Positions 28,651 through 36,043 of a stretch of DNA of 64,000 nucleotides are shown in pieces. Origin of the DNA: Gluconacetobacter entanii (GTDB taxonomy: Bacteria; Pseudomonadota; Alphaproteobacteria; Acetobacterales; Acetobacteraceae); assembly GCF_003206495.1 (NCBI RefSeq), contig NZ_NKUF01000013.1, forward strand, positions 18,342-82,341, written 5' to 3'. Numbering within the stretch: position 1 is the first letter of the stretch; each line of letters starts with the position of its first letter. The translations under genes and the position numbers were made by a program. The notes under the pieces are model-generated. The model was not told the DNA's origin. It did no database searches and was given only the letters and a program-made list of their open reading frames with translations.

Positions 28651-29619
28651 GTGGGACGGCATGACGTGACAGACGAGGCAATTCTTGCGGTTGATGGCGG
28701 GGGGACCCGTACCCGCGCCGTCGTGGTCGCCCCTGACGGACGTGTTCTGGCGCGCCGCCATGCAGGTGGCAGCAATCCGTATGACAAGGCGGACTGGGCC
28801 CGGACGCTGACGGACCTGCTGCGTGATATCAGCCCGGTTCCCCTGCGGGCGGCGACCATCGGGCTTGCGGGGTACAGCGCGCTGCGCCCGTCCTCGCGCC
28901 TGCAGGAGGAGGTCGTCCGTGACGTCCTTGGGCCTGATGTGACCATCATGATGTGCTCGGACGTGGAGATTGCCTGCATCGGCGCATTTGCCGACGGGCC
29001 GGGCATCCTTGCACTTGCGGGGACGGGTGCGGTCATCTGGGCCGAAGACCGTCGCCATCCCCCGCTGCGCATCGGGGGGTGGGGCTTCATGCTGGGGGAT
29101 CAGGGCAGCGGGTACTGGATCGGGTGCGCCGCCCTTGGCAAGGTGGTGCATTTCCTTGACACCCGCCACCCTGACGGGGCCGCGTTCGCGGGCCTCATCC
29201 TGCGTGCGCTCGACCTGCCGGTTGACCCCGAACTGGCGGGGGAGGCCCTGCTGGAATGGCAGCGCATCCAGGACCATCCCCGTTCGGCGATCGCGGCGCT
29301 GGCCCGGGAGGTCAGCCGCCTTGCCGACGAAGGCTGTGCCGATGCGGTGGAGATCCTTGAACGCGCGGCGGGATTCCTTGCCTCACAGGTCCAGACCGCG
29401 CGTGCGCGCCTGGGGCAGGCCCTGCCGTGGAGCCATAGCGGCAGTGTATTCCTCAGCCACACCGTGATCGAGGCCGTGACCCGCCTGCTCGGGGAGGCCC
29501 CGCGCGCCCCACAGTTTTCCGCCATAGGGGGCGGGGCGATGCGTGCGGCGCGCCTTGCGGGATGGAAAGTCGATGGGGCATGGCTGGCGCAGTTGCGCAC
29601 CGGCCTGTCGTGCGACTGA
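28651..29619 (+). CDS. BadF/BadG-type N-acetylhexosamine kinase (GlcNAc or MurNAc kinase)
   Basis: 322 aa kinase of the BadF/BadG/BcrA/BcrD ATPase fold. Key segments are AVDGGGTRTRAVV (phosphate 1), GGSNPYD, TIMMCSDVEIACIGAF, LALAGTGAVIWA (ATP site) and GGWGFMLGDQGSGYWIG. Known relatives are eukaryotic-type GlcNAc kinase, glucosamine kinase, and MurK, which phosphorylates both MurNAc and GlcNAc in Clostridium acetobutylicum. Because the island has murQ but no visible anmK or PTS, this may be the kinase that makes MurNAc-6-phosphate. The start is uncertain: GTG at 28651 or GTG at 28666. It is in the nagB-kinase-nagA gene string. Confidence 0.85.
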   Translation: MGRHDVTDEAILAVDGGGTRTRAVVVAPDGRVLARRHAGGSNPYDKADWARTLTDLLRDISPVPLRAATIGLAGYSALRPSSRLQEEVVRDVLGPDVTIMMCSDVEIACIGAFADGPGILALAGTGAVIWAEDRRHPPLRIGGWGFMLGDQGSGYWIGCAALGKVVHFLDTRHPDGAAFAGLILRALDLPVDPELAGEALLEWQRIQDHPRSAIAALAREVSRLADEGCADAVEILERAAGFLASQVQTARARLGQALPWSHSGSVFLSHTVIEAVTRLLGEAPRAPQFSAIGGGAMRAARLAGWKVDGAWLAQLRTGLSCD

Positions 29620-29668
29620 GCGCGGCACGGACCCAATGACGGATGAGATTTATGATCGGACGTAACCC

Positions 29669-30772
29669 ATGAATATCAGTGGCCAGCTTGTCCTTGAGGA
29701 CCGGATCATCGGTGCGTCGATGTCCTTTGACGGCATGATCGGGGACATCACGCCCAGCGCGAATGCCCCCGAACGTTATATCCTGCCCGGCTTCATCGAC
29801 GGCCATGTGCATGGCGGGGACGGGGCGGATACGATGGATGGGGTGGATGCCATCCACCGCCTGTCGCGCTTCCATCTGGCGCATGGCACCACGACCATCC
29901 TGCCCACCACGATCACACGCCCATGGGCCGATGTGATGGATGCGCTCAACGCCGTGGCGGAAGTCTGGCGCAATGTCATCCCCGATGGCCCGCTGGTCCA
30001 TGGCGCGCATCTGGAGGGGCCGTTCGTCAGCCCGCATCGCCTTGGCGCGCAGCCACCATTCGCGATCGCCCCCGATCCGGTCCATGTCGGGGAAGCCATC
30101 GCCACCGGCGTGGTGCGGGTCGTGACCCTTGCCCCGGAACTGGAGCATGCGCAGACCGCGATGGAAACCTTCGCCCGTGCCGGCGTGCGCGTCAGCCTGG
30201 GGCATACGGTCACCGATTACGAAGGGGCGGAGCGCGCGATCTGCCGTATCTGTGCGGCGGGTGGCGTGGCGGGGGCGACGCATCTGTTCAATGCGATGGC
30301 CCCGATCGAAAGCCGTCGTCCCGGCCCGGTCACGGCACTGATGTGCAGCGACGAAGCCTATGCCGAGATGATTTTTGACACCCACCATGTCCATCCCGCG
30401 ACCTTCCGCCTGGCGCATCGCGTCATGGGATCGCGGCTGCTGTTCGTAACCGACGCCATGCGCGGGACCGGCGGTGGTGACGGGATCAGCCAGCTTGGCG
30501 GCCAGACCGTGCATATCAGGGATGGCGTGGCGCGGCTGGATAACGGGGCGCTGGCGGGCAGTGTGCTGACGCTGGATGTCGCCGTGCGCAACGCGGTCGC
30601 GGCGGGAAAGTCACTCTCCGACGCCGCCGCCCTCGTCAGCACCAACGCCGCGCGGTATCTGGGGCTGGAGGATCGCGGTCGCCTCGCCAGTGGCTGCCGT
30701 GCCGATTTCGTGGTCATGAACAGCGCATTGCAGATCGAGGAAGTCTGGGTCGGCGGACGGCGTCTGCGCTGA
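29669..30772 (+). CDS. nagA: N-acetylglucosamine-6-phosphate deacetylase NagA
   Basis: Removes the acetyl group of GlcNAc-6-phosphate to give GlcN-6-phosphate for NagB. At 367 aa it is near the usual 380. The amidohydrolase metal site is seen in GFIDGHVHGGDG, HLEGPF with the metal Glu, SLGHT, and ATHLFNAM with another metal His. VTDAM carries the catalytic Asp. The C-terminal GRLASGCRADFVVM strand is standard. It starts 49 bp after the kinase and runs 18 bp ahead of the second GH20 gene, so the whole string from the TonB receptor or permease onward is plausibly one operon. Confidence 0.94.
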   Translation: MNISGQLVLEDRIIGASMSFDGMIGDITPSANAPERYILPGFIDGHVHGGDGADTMDGVDAIHRLSRFHLAHGTTTILPTTITRPWADVMDALNAVAEVWRNVIPDGPLVHGAHLEGPFVSPHRLGAQPPFAIAPDPVHVGEAIATGVVRVVTLAPELEHAQTAMETFARAGVRVSLGHTVTDYEGAERAICRICAAGGVAGATHLFNAMAPIESRRPGPVTALMCSDEAYAEMIFDTHHVHPATFRLAHRVMGSRLLFVTDAMRGTGGGDGISQLGGQTVHIRDGVARLDNGALAGSVLTLDVAVRNAVAAGKSLSDAAALVSTNAARYLGLEDRGRLASGCRADFVVMNSALQIEEVWVGGRRLR

Positions 30773-30790
30773 TCGCGGGGCGGCCGGGGC

Positions 30791-32863
30791 ATGGCGGGGG
30801 AACGGGTATTGGCTTTTTTACATATGCGCCATGCGCTTGTTGCTGCGGCAATACTTGTCACACCCTGCATTGCGATGGCTGCGCCCGCGCTGATACCGAT
30901 GCCCGCATCCTATGTTCCCGGTGCCCGCCCCATCACGCTGACCGGGCGGGTGGAGGTCACATGGCCGCGCGTGCGCTCCCCGCTGCTCGACCGTGTCGTG
31001 GGGCGGTTTGAAAGGCGTCTGGATGTGCTTTCGGGACGTCGCTATGCCCCGGAATATGGCCCTGTCGTCCCGCTGCGGCTCCAGATCGACTGCACGGCGA
31101 AGGACCCGCACATGCTGTCGGTCGAAATGCGGGAGCATTATCACCTGCAGGTTGACGATCATGGCGTGCTGCTGACGGCGGATGGACCTGCGGGCGTGAT
31201 CCGGGGGCTGGCCACGCTGCTGCAGCTTGTGGACCATACGGCCGATGGCCCCGTGCTTGATGCCGCCGTGATTGATGACCGGCCACGTTTCGCATGGCGT
31301 GGTCTCCTGATTGATGTCAGCCGCCATTTCATGACGCCCGCGACGCTGGAGCGCCAGATTGACGCGATGGAGCTTGCAAAGCTCAATGTCCTGCACCTCC
31401 ATCTTTCGGACGGGCAGTCATTCCGGGTTGAAAGCCATCGCTATCCGCGTATCCAGAAAATAGCCGCGCGGGGGGAGTATTATACCCAAGGGCAGATCCG
31501 CGCCCTTGTGGCCTATGCGGCGGAACGGGCCATCCGCGTCGTGCCTGAATTCGACACGCCGGGCCATTCCTTCGCCCTGCTGACGGCCTATCCGCAATAT
31601 GCGGCCCAGACGCCCGATGCGATGGACCAGCGGCAGGTCTATGTCGATGCATTCGATCCGACCCGGCCGGAAACCTACGTTTTCCTGCGCCATCTCTACC
31701 ACGAAATGGCACGCCTGTTTCCCGATACCTATTTCCATGCGGGCGGGGACGAGGTGCGGGGATGGCAATGGACGCAAAATCCCCGCATCGCCGCCTACAT
31801 GAAGGCGCATGGCTATGCCGACCCCAAGGCGTTGCAGGCGGCATTCACCGCGCGGATTGCCCGTATGCTGGAACATGATGGCAAGGTCATGATGGGCTGG
31901 GACGAAGTCAGCGAGGCCCCGGTGCCGCAAGGCGTGATGGTGGAGGCGTGGCGGGGTCAGAAATATGCCGCCTCCGCCGCGGCGGCGGGGCATCCTGTCG
32001 TGGTGTCGGCGGGCTACTACCTCGACCTGTTGCAGCCCGCGGCCGAGCATTATCGCGTGGACCCGACGGATACGCTGTCCGATGGCCAGAAAAAGCAGGT
32101 CATCGGGGCGGAGGCGGCGTTGTGGACCGAAACCGTGACCGAAGAGATGCTCGACGCGCGGTTATGGCCCCGCACGGCCGCCATTGCGGAGCGTTTCTGG
32201 TCGCTGCAGGATGTGCGTGATCCCGACAGCCTGTCCGCGCGCCTGCCTGTCATGCAGGATGAACTGCAGGTGCTGGGCAACCGGGCGCAGGCGAATACGT
32301 ACCGCATGGCGGCCCGCCTGGCGCCCGCCGATCCGCAACCGCTGCTGACATTGCTGTCGGTGACAGGGCCGGTGCGCAACTATGCCCGCAACCATCAGGC
32401 CTGGCAGTATCTGCACAAGGTGCCGATCACACAGCAGCAGTTCGACACGCCCGCCGATATCGCCGCCCCGGACAGCTTCGCCGCGCAGGCGTTCAATCGC
32501 GATGTCCGCGCCTGTCTTGCGGGGCAGCATGCGTTGAAGACTGACCTGCGCGCCCGGCTTGTGGCGTGGCGTGACAATGATGCGGCGATGGTGCGCCTGG
32601 TGGCGCAGTATCCGGTGCTGCAGCCATTGCTGCCGGTGTCGGCCGAACTGGCGGCACTCGCACGCGCGGGACTGGCGGCGCTTGATGGTGGCGGCCACGG
32701 CTGGCGGGACAGTGCGCGCCATGCGATCACGCTGGCGCACCAGCAGATCGACGCCTCCGCCACGACAAAGGCGGCGCACACCATGGCACAACCGCCAGCC
32801 GATCTTGTGCAGGAGATCGTGCCGGGGATCGAGGCCCTTATGGCGTCGGGTCGGAAGACCTGA
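30791..32863 (+). CDS. Exported GH20 beta-N-acetylhexosaminidase (paralogue 2)
   Basis: Second GH20 enzyme of the island, 690 aa (679 if the ATG at 30824 is used; that start gives the neater signal MRHALVAAAILVTPCIAMA). Catalytic pair D309-E310 (numbered from 30824) lies in HAGGDEVRGWQW. It shares long stretches with the first copy, such as MMGWDEVSEAP and AGHPVVVSAGYYLDLL, showing an old duplication. It lacks the Cys-containing loop and has a much shorter segment before GAEAALWTE. It is periplasmic, and last in the nag gene string. Its 3' end overlaps the convergent GntR gene by 26 bp. Confidence 0.92.
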   Translation: MAGERVLAFLHMRHALVAAAILVTPCIAMAAPALIPMPASYVPGARPITLTGRVEVTWPRVRSPLLDRVVGRFERRLDVLSGRRYAPEYGPVVPLRLQIDCTAKDPHMLSVEMREHYHLQVDDHGVLLTADGPAGVIRGLATLLQLVDHTADGPVLDAAVIDDRPRFAWRGLLIDVSRHFMTPATLERQIDAMELAKLNVLHLHLSDGQSFRVESHRYPRIQKIAARGEYYTQGQIRALVAYAAERAIRVVPEFDTPGHSFALLTAYPQYAAQTPDAMDQRQVYVDAFDPTRPETYVFLRHLYHEMARLFPDTYFHAGGDEVRGWQWTQNPRIAAYMKAHGYADPKALQAAFTARIARMLEHDGKVMMGWDEVSEAPVPQGVMVEAWRGQKYAASAAAAGHPVVVSAGYYLDLLQPAAEHYRVDPTDTLSDGQKKQVIGAEAALWTETVTEEMLDARLWPRTAAIAERFWSLQDVRDPDSLSARLPVMQDELQVLGNRAQANTYRMAARLAPADPQPLLTLLSVTGPVRNYARNHQAWQYLHKVPITQQQFDTPADIAAPDSFAAQAFNRDVRACLAGQHALKTDLRARLVAWRDNDAAMVRLVAQYPVLQPLLPVSAELAALARAGLAALDGGGHGWRDSARHAITLAHQQIDASATTKAAHTMAQPPADLVQEIVPGIEALMASGRKT

Positions 32864-33605
32864 GTTCGACTACGAAATCATACATATCCGCGCGGTAGGA
32901 GGAGTATGTGACCTCCAGCACGCGGCCATCGGCAAGGAAGGCGCGGCGTTCGATCTGCAGGATGGGCGCCGGCTGTTTCAGGTGCAGCCAGAGTGCTTCC
33001 TGCTGGGTTGCCAGCCCGGCGCGCAGGCGTTGCAGCGCGCGCACCGCCACCAGCCCCCGCGCCCGCAGCACGGCATAGAAGGAGTCCTGCACCAGATAGG
33101 GATCGGGCAGGTCGCGCGCCGTCACGATGGCGGTCTCCACCGCCATGGGTTCGTTATTGGCGGTCCGGATGAGTTTGAGGCGGATAATGCGCGTGCCCGG
33201 CGCGACCCCGAGGGCCATGGCCTCATCCGGTCCTGCCGTGGCATGCTGCCGGTCCAGCCAGTGCGAACCGGGGGTGAAGCCACGCGCACGCATGTCCTGT
33301 GAAAAGCCGCTCAGTTCCGAAAGCGGCTGGCTGAAACGTCCCGATACGAACGTGCCGGCCCCGGTCTTCTGGATCACGAGGCCTTCATGCACCAGCTTGG
33401 CCATGGCCTTGCGCACGGTCACGCGCGAAACCCCGGTCATGCTGGCCAGTTCACGCTCTGCCGGGATGGCGTCCCAGCGACGTAACTGGCTGCTTTCGAT
33501 CATCTGCCGCAGCCGTGCCTCCAACTGGAGGTAGAGCGGCATGTGACTGGCGGGATCAAGCCGCAGTGCTTCCTCGAACCTTGCGTGATGCTCCACCCGG
33601 ATCAA
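32838..33605 (-). CDS. GntR/HutC-family regulator with UTRA domain
   Basis: 255 aa regulator. The N-terminal winged helix is typical: PLYLQLEARLRQMIESS, then ASMTGVSRVTVRKAMAKLV and GLVIQKTGAGTFV. The C-terminal UTRA domain (LKLIRTANNEPMAVETAIV) is related to those of NagR and DasR, which sense GlcN-6P or GlcNAc-6P. Its start overlaps the murQ stop by 4 bp (33602-33605), so it is translated from the murQ message. It probably controls murQ, the adjacent hydrolase, the symporter or the nag string; targets are inferred from position. Confidence 0.9.
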   Translation of the reverse strand: MIRVEHHARFEEALRLDPASHMPLYLQLEARLRQMIESSQLRRWDAIPAERELASMTGVSRVTVRKAMAKLVHEGLVIQKTGAGTFVSGRFSQPLSELSGFSQDMRARGFTPGSHWLDRQHATAGPDEAMALGVAPGTRIIRLKLIRTANNEPMAVETAIVTARDLPDPYLVQDSFYAVLRARGLVAVRALQRLRAGLATQQEALWLHLKQPAPILQIERRAFLADGRVLEVTYSSYRADMYDFVVELRSSDPTP

Positions 33606-34534
33606 TCCTTCCGCTCACCCGTCGCATCCATCTGCGCCTCGATCGTGCGCAGGTTGCCGTCATGGGCCGCCAGCAGTGGATCGATCCGGTCCGCGGCGAT
33701 GCCCCAGCGCAGCATGACCGCGCGCTTGACGTTGAAGCCCGTCGCCTTGAGCGCATCCATGGCCTGTTCCGCCGTGCTGGTGGTCAGGTTCTGCACCATG
33801 CGGCAGGCCCGGCGGCGCAGCTTTTCATTGACGACGCGCATGTCCACCATCTGCCCGCGATAGGCATGGCCCATGCGGATCATCAGGGTGGTGGAAATCA
33901 GGTTGAGCGTGGCCTTCTGCGCGGTTCCGGCCTTCAGGCGCGTGGAGCCGGAAATGACTTCCGGTCCCGTCACGATCGAAATGCCGACTTCGGCCGCGCC
34001 CAGCAGCAGGCACGACGGATTGCAGGCAATGCCGATCGTCAGGCTGCCTGCCGCGCGTGCGGTTGCGATGGCGGAACAGGTATAGGGGGTGGAACCACTT
34101 GCCGCGATGCCGATGACCACGTCGTCCGGCCCCGGATTGTGGGCCATGATTTCGCTTTGGGCGACGTCCTTGCGGTCTTCCGCGCCCTCGGCGGCCTGAT
34201 AGATCGCATCGTTGCCGCCCGCCAGCAGCAGGACAAGGCGCTCGGGCTCCCACCCGAAGGTCGGCAGCAGTTCCACCCCGTCCTGCATGCCGATGCGGCC
34301 CGATGTCCCTGCGCCGACATAAAACAGCCGTCCCCCCGCCAGAAGGCGGGGCAGGGCTGCGTTGACCGCACGTTCCAGTTCGGGGACGGCGGCGCGGACG
34401 GCGGCGACCGCACTCATCTGTGATTCCGCCAGCGCATCGAGGACCGATGAGACGGGCCACAGGTCAACATCCGCGTAACGCGGATCCTGCCCCTCGGTCA
34501 GGACAGGAAGGGCAGGGGAGGAATTCGGGGTCAT
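33602..34534 (-). CDS. murQ: N-acetylmuramic acid 6-phosphate etherase MurQ
   Basis: Cleaves the lactyl ether of MurNAc-6-phosphate to give GlcNAc-6-phosphate and D-lactate in the cytoplasm. At 310 aa it is close to the E. coli length. The SIS fold is shown by GGRLFYVGAGTSGRIG. E88 (GVELLPTFG) and E119 (AEGAED) match the catalytic E83/E114 of E. coli with the same 31-residue spacing. The TEGQDPRYADVD start is standard. It lies 38 bp after the AmiE-like hydrolase and overlaps gntR by 4 bp. Its presence shows that the island handles MurNAc, not only chitin-derived GlcNAc. Confidence 0.95.
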   Translation of the reverse strand: MTPNSSPALPVLTEGQDPRYADVDLWPVSSVLDALAESQMSAVAAVRAAVPELERAVNAALPRLLAGGRLFYVGAGTSGRIGMQDGVELLPTFGWEPERLVLLLAGGNDAIYQAAEGAEDRKDVAQSEIMAHNPGPDDVVIGIAASGSTPYTCSAIATARAAGSLTIGIACNPSCLLLGAAEVGISIVTGPEVISGSTRLKAGTAQKATLNLISTTLMIRMGHAYRGQMVDMRVVNEKLRRRACRMVQNLTTSTAEQAMDALKATGFNVKRAVMLRWGIAADRIDPLLAAHDGNLRTIEAQMDATGERKD

Positions 34535-34572
34535 GGAAGCACGCGCTCCGGCAGTATCAAGGGTGGAAAAGG

Positions 34573-35754
34573 TCAGGACCGGGGTATGGAAAGGGCGGCA
34601 GCGGCAGCAGTTGCAACATCATGGCGCAGCTTGATGACATTGCCATGCCCATCGGGATGGACACGGTTGGCCAGGATCAGGACATAGGTATCGCTGTCGG
34701 GATCAAGCCACAGCGATGTCCCGGTAAAGCCGGTATGCCCGAACGACCCCACGGGAAAACGCTCGCCCCGCGGCGATGAATAGGGCGTGGAGATGTCCCA
34801 GCCCAGTCCACGCAGGTCGGTCCTGCCCTGCGGCTGCTGTGGCGTGGTCATCATCATGAGCGTGCTGGTCTGCAGCGGGAACAGTGACGGCCTGCCCGCG
34901 CGCCGGTCCAGCAGCGCCTGCGCATAGACGCACATGTCGTCGGCCGTTGAAAACAGGCCCGCATGTCCCGCGACGCCGCCCATGCGCCGGGCGGACGGGT
35001 CATGCACCTGCCCGCGCAGCATCTGGCCGTTTTCATCGAACTGCGTCGGTGCGATGTGCGCGCGCCATGTTTCCGGCGGAAGGAAGCCTGACATGCGCAT
35101 ATTGAGCGGTGTCAGGATATAACGGCTGGCATAGGCATCGAGCGTCATGCCCGACAGCTTTTCCACCAGGAATCCCAGCGTGATGAAGTTGATGTCGCTA
35201 TAGACGAACCCGCTGCCCGGCGGATGGTCGGGAACGGTGTTCATCGCCAGCCTGAAGGCCGCATCGCGGCCCTGCCACTTGTCCTGCAGGCCCAGATCGG
35301 GCCGCAGGCCGGAATAGTGGGTCAGCAGATGCCGGATCGTGATGCCGGATTTTCCCTGCGTCGCGAATTGCGGCAGGTAGCGGTACACCGGGTCGTCGAG
35401 GTTGAATCGTCCCTGTTCCCACAACTGCATCATGCTGGGTGCGGTGATGACCGCCTTGGTCAGGGATGCCATGTCGAACACGGTATCCCATGTCATGGCT
35501 TCGTGCGTGGGCGCAACGGACCGTTGCCCGTGGACGGAACGGTACACGACCTTTCCCGCATGCCCGATGGCGCATACGACGCCCGGCGTGGCATGCGTGG
35601 TGACGGCCTGTTCAAGCAGGTGATCGACTTCCGCCATGTTCCGCGTCATGCGCTGTCCGTGGCTGGTGCGTGCGCATGCGCCAAGTGTTGCGGCCGTGGC
35701 GAGCAGCAGGGCGTGGCGGCGACGCAGGTGTCGTGTGGCAGGGAATGCGTGCAT
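34573..35754 (-). CDS. Beta-lactamase-fold lipoprotein hydrolase, AmiE-like
   Basis: Serine hydrolase of the class C beta-lactamase/PBP family, 393 aa. The start at 35754 gives HLRRRHALLLATAATLGAC, with a lipobox LGAC (C27), so it is probably a lipoprotein facing the periplasm. The active site S97-L-T-K100 and the second motif YSD (Y185) are visible, and HTGFTGT replaces KTG. The open frame upstream to 35907 lacks a signal peptide and is disregarded. In Bacillus subtilis the related AmiE (YbbE) removes L-Ala peptides from MurNAc and is encoded with murQ and namZ. The same role here is more likely than antibiotic resistance, though not proven. Confidence 0.85.
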   Translation of the reverse strand: MHAFPATRHLRRRHALLLATAATLGACARTSHGQRMTRNMAEVDHLLEQAVTTHATPGVVCAIGHAGKVVYRSVHGQRSVAPTHEAMTWDTVFDMASLTKAVITAPSMMQLWEQGRFNLDDPVYRYLPQFATQGKSGITIRHLLTHYSGLRPDLGLQDKWQGRDAAFRLAMNTVPDHPPGSGFVYSDINFITLGFLVEKLSGMTLDAYASRYILTPLNMRMSGFLPPETWRAHIAPTQFDENGQMLRGQVHDPSARRMGGVAGHAGLFSTADDMCVYAQALLDRRAGRPSLFPLQTSTLMMMTTPQQPQGRTDLRGLGWDISTPYSSPRGERFPVGSFGHTGFTGTSLWLDPDSDTYVLILANRVHPDGHGNVIKLRHDVATAAAAALSIPRS

Positions 35755-36043
35755 GGTGCAGGGGATCCGCTGGCTGAAAGGCGTTGCAGTATCTGATACA
35801 GGAATAATACCATTATGAAGTCGCAATAACAATGGCGTTTCATCATGTTTCAGGTACACATGCCTGCCGGGTGGAGCGGTGACATAATCGTGAATGCAGG
35901 TTCCCATGGCAGGAAGGATGTATTTCCAGCAATTATGTCATTGCGTTAACGAAAGAAAATTGTTTCGGAATCTGATGATTCCCGGCTTTCCTGTGGTATT
36001 GCTTTGGTTATATGATTTGTGTCCCTGAAATGATGGAATTGGC
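35755..36043. promoter_or_regulatory. Divergent promoter region of AmiE-murQ-gntR and the SSS symporter
   Basis: 289 bp of A/T-rich non-coding DNA. It carries TTAACG...TTGTTTCG (35946-35967) and the 13-mer TATTGCTTTGGTT (35997-36009), both also found upstream of the TonB receptor gene. These are candidate sites for a shared amino-sugar regulator. Exact promoters were not assigned. Confidence 0.5.

Noticed and set aside
34573..35754. Antibiotic-resistance beta-lactamase
   Set aside because: The HTG third motif, lipobox and murQ-linked position fit a cell-wall hydrolase better; resistance is not supported by context.
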